Shown piece after piece: positions 41,544 through 53,100 of a DNA stretch of 64,000 nt (the first letter of the stretch is position 1; each line of letters opens with the position of its first letter). This DNA is from Venturia oleaginea (taxonomy: Eukaryota > Ascomycota > Dothideomycetes > Venturiales > Venturiaceae). The position numbers and the translations under genes are program-made. The stretch spans positions 1,592,868 to 1,656,867 of the forward strand of contig JABMLP010000013.1 of the NCBI GenBank assembly GCA_013176395.1. The letters run 5' to 3'. The notes beneath the pieces are model-generated. The model was not told the DNA's origin, ran no database searches, and worked only from the letters and a program-made list of their open reading frames with translations.

Positions 41544-42958
41544 GCACAGGGTTCCTCAAATCTGACTGCGCAGGGCGCTCGGACCCACCATCCCATCTCA
41601 ATTTCCACGTATACACCAACTTATCGCTCAATTTACCACCACCATGGCGTCTAGAACACCCAAAGGAAAGACTGCAAGGCGAGAATATGGCACCACGAAG
41701 AGAATGCGATTTTTTCAGGCCTGGGATTGCAAGAATGAGGCCGACGGCGTCGGTACAATCGCATACCTCCCTGAAATCAATATACCAACTTCTACCGCAC
41801 GTAGTTGGCTTAAACTACGAGAACGTATTGGTGATGCAGCATTCAGATCACAGAGAAAGAGCAGTTGCATCATAGGGCGGCCTACCAAAGTATCTGCTTC
41901 AGATCTTACCCGCCTTACGAACCAAGATGACCCTGTACACGAAAAAGGCTGGCAGGAACAAGCCAATTCCTGCCCCGGCAAGCCTTCCGCAAAGACATTA
42001 CAGCGTCACGTATACAATGCAGGGGCTAGGCGATTCAAGAAGCGTTATCAGAAGCAGATATCCCAGGCAAATCGGCCAAAGAGGGTTGAATACGGTAAAG
42101 AACACGAGAAAAAGAACATCCTAGGCTTCTGGAGTTGGATTTGGTTCACAGATGAAGCCCATTTTCAGTCAAAAGAACTCGCCAATGCACCTGAATATGA
42201 GCTACGCTTTCCAGGGCAAGAGAGAGGTGTCAATGAGGAGCTAGAAGGCGTTTTGGATGTTACTATTCACGTCGCCGGCGGCATCTCATACAACAAGAAA
42301 GGAAATCTCATATTCTACAAGGATCCGGCTGAGCCATCAGAGAAGGTCCGTAGGCAAGTCAAGCAGCCTAAACAACTTAAATACGAGCTGGATTCTGTGT
42401 ACCAAGCCCGGCTGAAGGTCTGGCAAGATCTTAAGGCAAAGGAGGACGAAACACCAAAAGGAAACTGCATGACACAGGTTTTCTACGCCAAAAAGACACT
42501 GCCGCAACACATTGAAGCTATTCAGGCCTTGGAGAAGCGTCACCAGTGCAAATACTGGCTTCAAGAGGATGGTGATCCTTCTCACGGAATCAAGTCACCT
42601 AACAGTGACCCTGCAGTCATAAAAAGAGAAGCAGACCTTCTGTTACTTATTCACCCTCCTCAATCATGTGATCTCAATCCCATTGAGTCTTGTTGGAACA
42701 TCATTAAGTCCAGATTAGCTGGCAGGAGGTGGTCGTCGGTGGCTCATTTCAAGGCTGAAATCCAGGCAGAATGGGACAAGATAACGCTCACAATGATACG
42801 GAAAAGGATCGGAGAGATGCCAGAGAGATGTAAGATGATTCAGCAAAAACCAGAGATCCATTGCAAGTCAAACGTGTGGTAAGTAGCATACACTCAAGTT
42901 CAAAAGATGGGATGGTGGGTCCGAGCGCCCTGCGCAGTCAGATTTGAGGAACCCTCTG
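41544..42958 (+). mobile_element. Intact Tc1/mariner-type transposon, about 1.4 kb
   Basis: Perfect 50-bp inverted repeats at 41549-41598 and 42905-42954 (GGGTTCCTCAAATCTGAC outermost), extended by 4-5 poorly matched bases to TA dinucleotides at 41542-41543 and 42959-42960, the expected target duplication. One open transposase ORF fills the inside. It lies about 350 bp upstream of the SAC3 start codon, transcribed away from it. Identical arms and open ORF suggest a young copy. Confidence 0.9.
41644..42882 (+). CDS. Tc1/mariner-family transposase (DDE_3)
   Basis: Cut-and-paste transposase of 412 residues, single exon. The N-terminal third is a helix-turn-helix DNA-binding region (YLPEINIPTSTARSWLKL, about residues 38-55, and SAKTLQRHVYNAG near 115). 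The catalytic core shows WFTDEAHF (Asp170), QEDGDPSHG (Asp309) and CDLNPIESCW (Glu348), the Tc1-type DxNPIE ending; 38 residues separate the second Asp from the Glu, longer than the DD34E of Tc1 itself. A charged insert of about 90 residues sits between the first and second catalytic blocks. No stop or frameshift interrupts the ORF, so activity is possible. Confidence 0.92.
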   Translation: MASRTPKGKTARREYGTTKRMRFFQAWDCKNEADGVGTIAYLPEINIPTSTARSWLKLRERIGDAAFRSQRKSSCIIGRPTKVSASDLTRLTNQDDPVHEKGWQEQANSCPGKPSAKTLQRHVYNAGARRFKKRYQKQISQANRPKRVEYGKEHEKKNILGFWSWIWFTDEAHFQSKELANAPEYELRFPGQERGVNEELEGVLDVTIHVAGGISYNKKGNLIFYKDPAEPSEKVRRQVKQPKQLKYELDSVYQARLKVWQDLKAKEDETPKGNCMTQVFYAKKTLPQHIEAIQALEKRHQCKYWLQEDGDPSHGIKSPNSDPAVIKREADLLLLIHPPQSCDLNPIESCWNIIKSRLAGRRWSSVAHFKAEIQAEWDKITLTMIRKRIGEMPERCKMIQQKPEIHCKSNVW

Positions 42959-43242
42959 TAGTGAATACCTCACATATTCATTCCCATACCCAGCTTCCTC
43001 CCTTCCTCTACAAAACAGGTACTTCAAGAATTCACGCCAAAGTCTTTGCGAGTCTGCTCAGCCCATCCACTAAATTCATTTGACATTGCTGAAGAATGTT
43101 CTAGCTTTGAAAACCATGTTTGTCACACTCGCATACTTATTGCAAAGCCTGCTCAGTGCTATCTGCCATTCTCCTTCCATCCGACGAGTCCATAAATACC
43201 AAACGCATCTCCATTTCCGAGAACCATACCGAGTATCACTCC

Positions 43243-43676
43243 TCACGCTGCGCAACCTTGCCAATCCTGGGCACCCACTTTTTGCCCCTCCTTTCTGCAA
43301 CATAGCGAATAGCCATAGTCTTGGCCTGGGTGATCAATTAAACACTAAACAAGAAGTTAGCAAGCGATTAATCCTAGCGAGGTTTGCAGAAATGCATGGT
43401 AACAGTCAGTGTGGAAATCTTAGGTTACCCCATATCTTTTATCATCAATCTGATCGTATACTCCATTGACACCTTGCGGCGCTCTGCAACAATATTTTCC
43501 AGCATTGTTGTACCAAGCACGACCCTTAGCGGGTTGGCAGCAGCCGACCTCCAGGTATTTGGCTGTTGTGAGACTACAGGTTTTAGTTAGAACGAGACGA
43601 GTACTCTTTTTTTTTTCGAGAGATGTTTACCCGAGAAGGTGTCCCAAGGTGATGTGATGAGGGGGATGAAACGCAT
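43243..43676 (-). CDS. Small cysteine-rich protein, candidate secreted protein (three exons)
   Basis: Assembled here from three exons: 43631-43676, 43429-43562 and 43243-43344 (introns 68 and 84 nt; donors GTAAAC and GTAACC, acceptors ACAG and TTTAG). The 93-residue product has eight cysteines in a patterned array: EVGCCQPAKGRAWYNNAG, KYCCRAPQG, then CLIDHPGQDYGYSLCCRKEG and a final QGC. CC doublets and the short basic spacing are typical of disulphide-rich secreted fungal proteins (effector-like or antimicrobial). The weak point is the N terminus, MRFIPLITSPWDTFS, which is a poor signal peptide, so the first exon may be wrong or damaged. An overlapping frame through the middle exon is also open but lacks cysteines. 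Family unknown. Confidence 0.5.
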
Positions 43677-43983
43677 ATTGCAGTTGGGTCTAGGCGAGAA
43701 ACGAGGGACCTTTGTAGTACGGGTTCTGATTGTGTTAGGCACTTGTGGAATTGGGAATGATGGGACTTGATAGCTATGATATACTTGCGATCTTCCACCT
43801 CCTCTTTTTTTCTTTCAACTCAATAACCTGTCTGGAGACCGAGCCCACAAAGTGTTTATATTATTACTCTACCGATATCTCTACTTCATACATATTGTAA
43901 ACCCCAAAAACAGTTGTATATTGATAAGCGAACCTCTTTACGACGAGATCCTCCGCTCTCGATCTTTTCGTCTCATTGTATTT

Positions 43984-45085
43984 GTGCACCAACGTGGTCT
44001 GAAGACATTCTTCAAGTTTTTCTTCTAACTTACTGGCTGAGTAATTCTAAGAGCTCTGCCTCACAGCGAATCCTGGCTTAATACGTACATCAGTTACTGT
44101 CGTTTGTGCATCAACGTGGACATTCTAACATTCTTTGACTAGTCAGATCTTCTTTTCCAGTGACTCTACCGCACAGCGAAGTCTGACCGAAACACCTTAA
44201 TTAATTGATCTCCACCTTGGAAGCCTCGGGAAAGGTCCTCTCAAGTCCTTGGCTATTAATACATCGATGACCTTAGCGTAGATTAAAATTGCGGGCTTCA
44301 CTCACTCTGTCGGCCACAAGACTTGAAGAATGTCCACGTTGATGATATTGGGGGCTGTGCATCAACGTGGACATTCTCAAATGTTTGATTGAATAACTGA
44401 GTGATTCTGAGAGCTCTACTCCATAGCGGAACCTAGCTTAAACACGTAGATTAATTAATTCTTACCCCCTAAGCAATAAGATCTCGTCTCAAAATAGGTT
44501 ATAAAAGCCTCTACTATATAGAGCAGTCCTACGCGAGTCTTTAGCCGTCAATGCATCATTACCTTGGCGTAGATTAGAATTGCGGCCGTTACTCTTAATC
44601 AGTCAGTCAATAAAAACCCAGAGAATGTCCACGTTGATGCACAAACCACAATAATACATTTCTTGATCGACCAGATCTTCTTTCCCGGCAACTCCGCCCC
44701 ACGGCGAAATCTGGCCGAAAGACGTTGCTCAATTAATCCAACCCTTAAAGTAGTTCTTGCAACTCCTCTACTACTATGTAAATATCCTTGATATATCTAA
44801 AAAATCTCGTAAACGGAACTATCCGAGTCCCTGGCTATCAATACATTACCTTGGCGTAGATCAAAATGGCGAACGTTACTCCGTCATTCAGTAAAAATTG
44901 TCAGAATATCCACGTGGATGCACGAACGCTAATGTTTCTTATTCCTTCACTATTAGGCCTTCCGAAATGAGACGTCCTTTAAAGGGGTCCGTATAGTTTA
45001 AACGGAATAGTCCTATTCGAGTCCCTCACCGTCAATGGACTACCTTGACGTAGACTAGAATTGCGGGCGTTACTTATTCTTCTAA
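43984..45085. mobile_element. Tandem cluster of related miniature inverted-repeat elements
   Basis: GTGCATCAACGTGGACATTC starts units at 44106 and 44357, and a diverged form starts at 43984. Inverted counterparts (AGAATGTCCACGTTGATGC) end units near 44344 and 44642; a diverged one ends at 44923. Inside, each unit has the same two blocks: an AGATCTTC...ACAGCGAA-type block near its left side and a TTGGCGTAGATTAGAATTGC-type block near its right side (44265, 44565, 44855, and a last partial at 45040). Unit 2 is 286 bp. Units 1 and 2 are separated by only 12 bp. No ORF. Four complete or partial copies plus a truncated one make a head-to-tail array. Confidence 0.75.
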
Positions 45086-45284
45086 AAAAAAAAGAAAAAA
45101 AGAAAACCTCATGGGAAACGTCACTCGTGTTCCCCTTCTCCGGACCCCTTTTATTGCGGAAATCGGTTAGTTGTTTACCTTAGACAGAGCGGGATTTTAG
45201 GTGGTATTATTGGGCGTAGATAGAGCGGAGGAAGGAGGCGGCTATCAGGGAGGGGAGGGAGAGGTAGTGTGGATACAGCTAGGC

Positions 45285-45940
45285 CTAGTCTTCATTCTCC
45301 ATTAGAGTTTCGATCGAGGTTTCGCAGTTTCTCTTCAAACATCTGATATCTAGAAGGAGGTCGCTCCAGGGCGAGTGACATGGTCGTTCCTTGCGTTTAG
45401 TGAGGACGAGATGGACATCCTTCCATCGGAGTTTTGTGAGTGACTTCTTATGGCTTTTGATTAAACTCTTAAAATCGCGTTGAGTTGCACCCATGGATGA
45501 TAGCAAAGGATCTCCAGCATAGGAGCCACAAGGTGCTTGCTGAAATATTGGCCAAAGGTCCTAGCCTCGAAGCCACGTAGGTTGGCATAACTGAAACCGT
45601 CGATTACTAATTTCCGCAGTTGTGTGAACTGATATATGGCGATAGCGAGCTTGGCCGAGTCGATATTCTTTGCCACCCAGATGTTGCCGTGATTGCATGC
45701 TCTTGTAGGTGCTGTGAATCTAATTGAGGTAAGGTGAGATGCGACTGCTGAGCTGGTGGAAAAATACAGTATTGCTCTAGCATTGGTTGTGCACGGAGTC
45801 CAGTTCGAAGAGGTGAAGCATCCTAGACTGATGCTGCGTAACAATTTCGCGCGGAGGTCCTTGCATGTGCGGCGAAGAGTGAGACGCGAATCGCGGTACA
45901 TTCGACTATGAGATGGAGCGAGGCTGAATCCAGAAGAGTA
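45285..45940 (-). pseudogene. F-box/LRR-like gene remnant
   Basis: The upper frame (45461 up to about 45940) reads SRMYRDSRLTLRRTCKDLR, the typical segment after an F-box, and QFTQLRKLVIDGFSYANLRG. It closes with a stop at 45461, while a second frame opens at 45506 (RDFKSLIKSHKKSLTKLRW), which resembles the next leucine-rich-type repeat of such proteins. The two frames overlap between 45461 and 45506 and no intron connects them, so one indel is the likely cause. The F-box proper, expected upstream, is not visible. Such proteins form large lineage-specific families in filamentous fungi and pseudogenes are common. Confidence 0.45.
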
Positions 45941-46524
45941 ATAAGCGGAGTTTTTATCAAGTTACCTGGATTTCAACGCAGGTCTCTCAAATTGATATGA
46001 GGGTAATGAAGAAGCTCTTAGAAAGAAGATGAAGAGCGGTAAATAAGTTGAGAGCTAAGCTGCAAATATGTACACCCATCACCAGTACCAGCATAAAGCC
46101 CTCTTTTCTCCCTCTTCCTCCTCCTGAGCTGATAATCATCGCCAGCGCAAACTGCAACTCTACAAAAGAATTTGCGTAAAAATAATTCAAAACGATGATG
46201 CAAAGCGATACTTGCCTCCATATCACATACATGTCTCAAGAGCGTGCGAGTGCGAGAGAAAAAAGAAAGACCAATACTTTCCTCCCAAAAAAAACAGAGC
46301 TTTTTGTCCAAATAACCTTCCCGTGTCATGCTCGATGGTTCGTGCGGTGCGGGGTATAAATACAACAGGTAGAAATCAATCCGAAGAATTCCGAGACGAA
46401 AAGGAAAATGGTCGTGGTATCATATATATGTCATGAGTATATTGGTCGTAAGCATGTCTTTGTTATTGATAAGTGAAGCGACGGTGTGTGTGAGAGATGA
46501 ATTTGATTAGGCGAGTAAGTGGGC
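45941..46524. other. Intergenic
   Basis: Probable 3' region of the YDR124W-like gene; no other feature seen. Confidence 0.45.
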
Positions 46525-48544
46525 TCATTGATAATTAAGCGGATGATGATTGCTGGTCTGTTGATACTGCTGATTGTATGAGCCTTGTATGGCGTCCCAA
46601 CGCGGTTCCTCGATCCATGCACTGTAGACGGAAGTTGGTTGAGTGGACATCTTGACATCAGGGGCAGGCCCGAGGCCATGTGAGAGTGGAATGGCATTGA
46701 AGTCGAAGTGAGTGGGTGGTTGTGTCTGATTGGCGTAGTATTGCTCGATATCGGTAGGGAGAGACTCGAAAAGACCAGGAGTGGGGGCCTGACCAGTTGA
46801 AGGAGAGCAGCCAGGTAGTATAAAAGGCAATGGTTGATGCATTATGACTGGTGACACACCATAGGACATCTGGTGTTGCAAATTCGCTAGATGGTTTGAA
46901 CCCGTCGGGCTCCATTGATGAGGAGTGCTTGCGTGATGCTGACTGAATGCTACTACATCCCAACGGCCATTCAGATGTTGAGATGTTGGTAAATGCTCTA
47001 TTTCAGGTTGAAACTGACCGGCGTACGGAGGACTCAATGCGTGTATGTCAGTTGCACTCGTGGGTGATACATCAGCCGAAGAGCCGACGAAAGATTCTCC
47101 GGACATGTCGGGAGATTGGGACTGAGAAATGGGAGACTGCTCGCAAGTCTGACTTGGATCACGAGTGCCGACAGTCTTCTGGCGTTTAGCTCGGGTCTGT
47201 CTCTTGATCCGCATCGTCTCCATTGGATCATGGAACGCAAGAGGTTCGTCGCCATCTTGTCATTGGTCAGCAGTGAAAGAAGTGACCAGCCAGGGTGCAA
47301 CATACCTTTCTCGTCTTTCAAGACAAGGCATTGTTGCCGTGCAACGTCGTACAGCTGCTTCAGCAGGATCTTACGCTTTTGGAACTTCTCCTGCGCTTCG
47401 TCATCAAATTGAAGTTTGATTGAATTCGTTGATGTTTCCAACATATCAACGCCGTTACTGGATGGCCATTTGGGATTCGTCTGAACGAAATCGATAATGT
47501 GGATGGCGACTGCAATTCGGTCTATTGAGATCAGCCATGCATGCTCCAGCAAAGATGCAACAACGTACCTTCAGTGCGTTGATGATCTGGTTCCACAAAA
47601 GCCACCTGCGCAGGCCAATAAGGAGGCAATAGCTTGCCCTTGTAGGGATGATGTTTTTGCTTGTGAGGCTCAAGCTCTTTGATCCAGGCCTTTAGTATCT
47701 GTTTCAGCGCTTGTTGCTGAATCGCTTTGAATGTCGTCGTAAAGAAAGCGAGGATAGCATCAGCAGCTCCAAGGCTCAAGGTGACAGTAGGCACCTCATT
47801 GTACAGTTGATGATCATCGTCGTCAAACGACGGTGAGTCTGGGTCGAAGGATAGGGCACTTCGTTTTTCAACACAAGAAAAAGCAGGATCTGGAATATGA
47901 GGGTTAGCAAATGGCAAACCCTTGTCGAAAGGATGGCTGCTTACCAATGCTGGATGCTGGAGGATTAGCGGACAGGCCAGGATTGAAGTCGGATGCTTGC
48001 AATAATGAAGAAGGTAGTGTGTTGGAATCAAAGACGTGCTGCATCTTTTGTAGAAAAGCTTCATCGTTAGAATCGGACAGGATGGCCTGTGCGTTGCCTC
48101 GCTCGTCGGTCGTAATTAGTGCCCATGGGCGGTGATCGCGGGCCGAAGCGTCCAAACGCTCCTTAGCCCTGTGCCACACGTCAAGCGGACCGGCATAACC
48201 CTATCAGCACCCATGAGGTTAGCATTGTCGCCGGAATAACTGTTAGAACGAGGTGGCGGCCTTGTAAACTCGCTGGGCGAAGGGAGCGTGGAATATGAAA
48301 GGGCACGTACAGATTGTTGGGGAGCAGTCGCAGTGACCTTTCGCCTCGCCAATTGTCTGGGCCTCAGGCTACCCTTTGACTCGCCGGAAAGTGGGGTCGA
48401 CGATGAACTGAACGAGGGACCAGCTTCGAACTGGAACATCCCAAAGCCAGACGAAGCAGCAGTGTTGTTCTGCTTGTTGCCACTGTTGAAAAAGCAGGAT
48501 GCATCCGAGAAGGCCGCGTTGTCGACTTGGTTGCCAACCGCCAT
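46525..48544 (-). CDS. YDR124W-like (DUF2841) protein, putative regulator
   Basis: Belongs to a fungal family built around a helical-bundle domain (YDR124W-like, DUF2841) also found in a subtelomeric gene-cluster protein of Aspergillus; molecular role unclear. Five exons (48311-48544, 47945-48200, 47569-47889, 47306-47521, 46525-47255; introns 110, 55, 47, 50 nt) give 585 residues. Exon 2 opens GYAGPLDVWHRAKERLD. The conserved bundle covers about residues 205-345: LAFFTTTFKAIQQQALKQIL, KAWIKELEPHKQKHHPY, LLPPYWPAQVAFVEPDHQRT, then RIAVAIHIIDF and KRKILLKQLYDVARQQ. A basic stretch (MRIKRQTRAKRQK) may be a nuclear signal; the tail is Gln/Pro/His-rich, like a transcriptional regulator. The first-exon donor (GTACGT at 48310) was chosen over readthrough because it restores the conserved frame. 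Confidence 0.85.
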
Positions 48545-49240
48545 GATGTATGTGGTGTATGTTGTGATCTGCCGCTTCGGCTAGGATATAGTGCGTGGAG
48601 TAATAGTAGATGTCGTGTTCGGACGATGGAAAACGAGGTGAAAGAGTGGGCGAAATTGGCGTTACACAGGACGTCCAACTTGTCTAGGCGCAAACAAGGT
48701 GCGGAGTCAAAGCAGCTGATGGTGGCTAACTATAGCCTTGATAAGCCCAGATGCGAATTGCTGCATACGACTCACCTGCTGGGAGGGCTATATGCGGCGG
48801 CCCGTGAGAGGGTGCGGATGGATTTGACAGACGCTTCTTTCCTTAGGTCAAAGGTGCCGAGATGGGTATCGAGTTCAGGTTTATATTCCCATGCCCCATC
48901 TCTCGCAGCTGCCACACGGCACAGGCAAGCAAGCAAAAGCCATGGCGTCAAATCTGGGCCTGCGCACCGGGTGCATCTCGGAATTGCATAAAAGCTCTGA
49001 GTTCGGTTGTACAGCTGATAGATCTCTCGCGATCAATGACTTCTCGCGAGGATGTGAGCGGACCACGCCGCTGCCGCTGAACAAGGTGCAGATAGCAGCG
49101 CGCAGCTCTGTGTGCAGCTCAATTATCGTTAGTTCATCACACACGGTTAAGTCCATGCTCAAGGACAGGGGTGTCAAACGCGGGAGTGCGATAGGGGGTG
49201 GCCGCTGCCGCTGGCGTCCACGTTACCGCCAACAAGCGCG

Positions 49241-49292
49241 TGAGTGGTGAGTGGTGAGGTGGTGGTGGGTGGTGGATGGTGGGTGGTGAGTG
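49241..49292. repeat. GTGGTGAG-type simple-sequence tract
   Basis: Purine/T-rich run of GTGGTGAG, GGTGGT and GGTGGAT units, about 50 bp. Confidence 0.8.
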
Positions 49293-49722
49293 AATCGTGT
49301 TTCTGCGAAAGACACTGCTTGGCATCGCCATACTACAGCTAGTGGCCGCCTTGCCACCATTGCACCTTCGGCCTCGCGAAAAAACCGTCTGAGGGGTCAA
49401 AAAGCAGCGATTCAGGTACTCGCCGCTCGACCATGCACTGGTCCATCACGCCTACGCATGCCTTGTGCCACCATCAAATGCGAGCACGCCGTTGACGCCG
49501 CTTTCAGACATAAGATACAAGGCATGCGTCCTGTCCCAGAACTAACCCACAACCCCAGCATAATCATCGTGGTGGCTCCGGTTCGTACGCGAGATTCATC
49601 TCTGATCGGATCTGGTCTAGTCATCGCAGATTCTGCCATCGATCTAAAACCTTGAACCTGGCGAAGAACTGTTCACGGACCCAAAAGATCCGTTTGTGCC
49701 CAAGAACTGCACCAACGGGCAA

Positions 49723-49827
49723 TTGAACTGGCCAGTGCCTCGCACTCAGAGAAGCTTCGTATTTGCTCACCATCCCATACGCCGCCATTACGAGGCCTGT
49801 CCGAATACGAGGCACTAGCCAGTTCAA
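49723..49827. repeat. Small foldback element, 20-bp arms
   Basis: TTGAACTGGCCAGTGCCTCG (49723-49742) recurs inverted at 49808-49827 with one mismatch. The inner part of the right arm shares TACGAGGCACTAGC (49806-49819) with the right end of the MITE at 9476-9489, suggesting related elements. Confidence 0.6.
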
Positions 49828-50167
49828 CAAATCAAGACGGTAGGGCTGTTCTCCTGTGCCCCTTGCGTGCATGCAAACTCTATCGCTGCTTCAGCCATCA
49901 ATGCTTCTCTCCACAGATTCTTGCTCTGGAGATAACAGATCACAGCGACGACATTGTTCGTGCATATGCCACGTCAACAGGACAGAAGATATCTCAAACT
50001 CCACAGTGTGAAGTCATGGCGGGACAAAGTGCACGTCGTATCCAATGAGTATAACACCCTGGGGGGAAATCAAGGCAGATATGCATGACTACTTCGCTAA
50101 ATGTGCTGCAAGGAAACCAAACGCCATCGGCACCTGCTCAGTCAGGATCTAATTCTACCGAGTACAA

Positions 50168-53100
50168 TCATTGTAGATCAACAGAGCCTAGCAGATTCGC
50201 CTCCTTGACTAATTCGTAGAACAGACCTTTATTTCGAATGAGCTCTTTCGGCGAATCGAACTCGGCGACCTTCCCGTGGTCCAACACGACGATCCTGTCC
50301 GAGTCGAGAATCGTGTTGATCCGATGAGCAATTGTGATGATGGTTTTATCTTTAAACATATTACTCCTGAGCGTTGCTTGTAGCAGTGCGTCACTATTGT
50401 TATGTCAGTTCACGGGATTCCCAGTGAATATCAATGCAATTCAGACTCACGTTTCAACGTCAACGGCAGCCTGCAGATTAGAATGTTAGCTTAGATCTTT
50501 GTAAAACGCATGGGTCTTCCGCGCTACAGGGGCCGAGATTCGTACCGTTGCTTCATCCAGAACCAGTATGTTACTGGGGGTCAGAAGTGCACGTGCGAGA
50601 GACACAAGCTGCCGCTGACCGCTGCTCAGGTTTGAGCCTATCAAGAAAGGTGTTAGAGCAAACTCGGGGAATTGCAAGGGCAAGCGAATAACGTACCTCC
50701 TTCATGTATCTGCGCTTCGAGACGGCCTGGCATGCTCGAAACGTGATCCTTGAGCCTGGCATGCTCTGTTTTGGTGCATTAGCAGATCATCGCATACTTT
50801 GAGGCTATGTCCCACGTACCGAGAACGCTCCACAGTTCCGTGTCATCGCGGGTATGAGCCGGATCGAGGTTGTCTCGCAGGGTCCCTTCGAAAAGCGCCG
50901 CGTCCTGTGGGATGATGGCGAGCCTTCTCCGGAGATCCATCAGCCCTATGGTGCTGGTGTTCAATCCGTCGATGCTGATATGACCCTCGGCTGCTTCAAT
51001 GATTCTGAAAAGAGCAAGTGTAAGAGAGCTTTTCCCAGCCCCAGTTCGTCCCACGACCCCAATCTTCTCGTGTGGCCTAAATGAGAGATTGATGTTCTTC
51101 AGAACCAAATCCAGGCCAGCCCTATACCGAACGCTAAGGTTCTCGAAAGCTACAGCACCTTGAGCGGGCCAGCTTATGGGCGGACGATTCTTCGAGACAA
51201 TGTCAGGGGCCTCGCTCGGAAGGGCTGCATATTCGAGAACTCTCTCGACCGACACAATATTCGTCTCAACTTCAACGGTTTGACGGACAATCCAATTGAG
51301 AGACTGAGTAATCTGTAGCGCATAGGACATAGCCAAACCAATGAGCCCAGCCGAGGGGCCATTTCCTGCTGTTACTGCTACGGTGGCCATCCCAGCCGAG
51401 GTCAGAATGATCACTGAGCCAATAAACTCAAGTCGCACTGCGAGCCATCTGTTCGCATTGATGGAGGGGAAATAGGCCCGTAGATTAGCATCGACTCGCC
51501 ATTCATTTTCAGACGAGAACCGTGATTGCTGACGGTAAGCACGAATGGTACTGATTCCACTTAGCGACTCCTGGAAATGTGCATATATGGGGCTTCGACT
51601 GATGCTGTCGAGGCGCTTCAATTCTCGTGAAGTTCTGAGATAATAGCGCTGGATATAGAGGTACAATGCTCCCAGTGGTATGATCACAGCAACGAATGCA
51701 GGGATCGTGACTGATATCACAACCAAAGTGAAGGCAGCTGCAGATAAGATTAGCCACAAACTATGTTTCACCTTGGTGCCTGGCATTATATTACCTTTGG
51801 CTGTATTCGCGAAGAGCATGTTGAACGTTCGCCTATCAAGAATAACCAGTCAGCACGCCACCTAGCATATAATCTGACTGATTTCAGGACTTACGCAAGA
51901 ACTTCATCGACCCGGTAGATGTCACTGCAAAGCAGTTAGCGTGGAATAGCAGATGCGATGTGCATGTGGCGATCTGTCGCCTGGTCAAAGCAAGGTGTAA
52001 CCAGGGCTGGCCGATTCGCGGGGGGAGGGGAACCAGAATAACATACCTTGAGAAACGATTGAGGATTCGTCCTGCAGGAGTTGTCTCAAAAAATTCCATG
52101 GGGCTACGGAAGATTGCAAACGCCATCCTGTCGTGGAGCTTTCGGGAAGCCTGGTTTGCGTGATGCGGCATTAGCTTCATGCACGTCAAACGATGGTAAC
52201 CGAGGTCACCAATCAGAAAGAGTGAGCATGCTCACTCGACCTAGATGGCGACCGTGGGCAAGGCACTCACCTCAATCGAGCAGAAGATCCAGAGGATCAG
52301 GGTCTGCACGACCACCAGCGCAGATGATACGATGCCAAGAGCGAAGTAGATCCCTAAATATTTCCCCACTTGTGGATTGCTGCCAGTCTCGCCGTTGATT
52401 TCCGACCAATGCTTCAGCCAAACACTTCCAGCTGTCAATAGTTAGCGACTCGGGATACAGATGCGATCATCGCGTGGAGCGATGGATAGAAAATCCTGGG
52501 GAGACCCACCAATTTGTGCCATTTGTGCCCCAATCAGGGTGAACATGTAGATGGCCACCGCTACCAGATTGGAGGTTTTGGCATACTCTCCGTAGACACT
52601 CCATTTGACTTTACCTTGTTCAGAAAACTCTTTTGTTTGCTTGGATTTGAGCCCACCAGCTTCTTCATCGACTGTCTTGCCTCGCGGGCCACGGAAACTT
52701 AACGTACTAGCCCGGCGCAATGTCAACGCGCTCGCCCTGCGGGCCGGACCGCCTCCTATTCGTAGGGGTGCGAGCTGTGGGAGATTCTCCTGGGCAGCTT
52801 CCATCTCATTCTCATCATCCTCCGAGTCACAAATGTCATCATATACAGTCTCTTCGCTCGAAAGACTATCTGGTCGTGGCGAGAGTTGGTCAGGCGACTG
52901 GTCTTCGTTGTTGGCTGTCCGGATGAGGTTTGCTATCTCGCCTTTCATCGCCATCAACTGAGCATAAGTGCCTCGCTCAGCGATTTTACCTTCTCTAAGG
53001 AGCAATACGTAATTGCCTTCCATCAAGACCGGAATTGAGTTTGTCGCCAGAATCCGAGTTTTTCCAGCAAGTAATCCCTTGTGTCCGAGCACATTGTCAA

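Larger units (their letters stand above)
48545..50167. other. Long gap without a supported gene
   Basis: Promoter region of the YDR124W-like gene at its left. It contains a GGTGGT-rich tract at 49241-49292 and the small palindromic element at 49723-49827. Short ORFs only. Confidence 0.45.
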
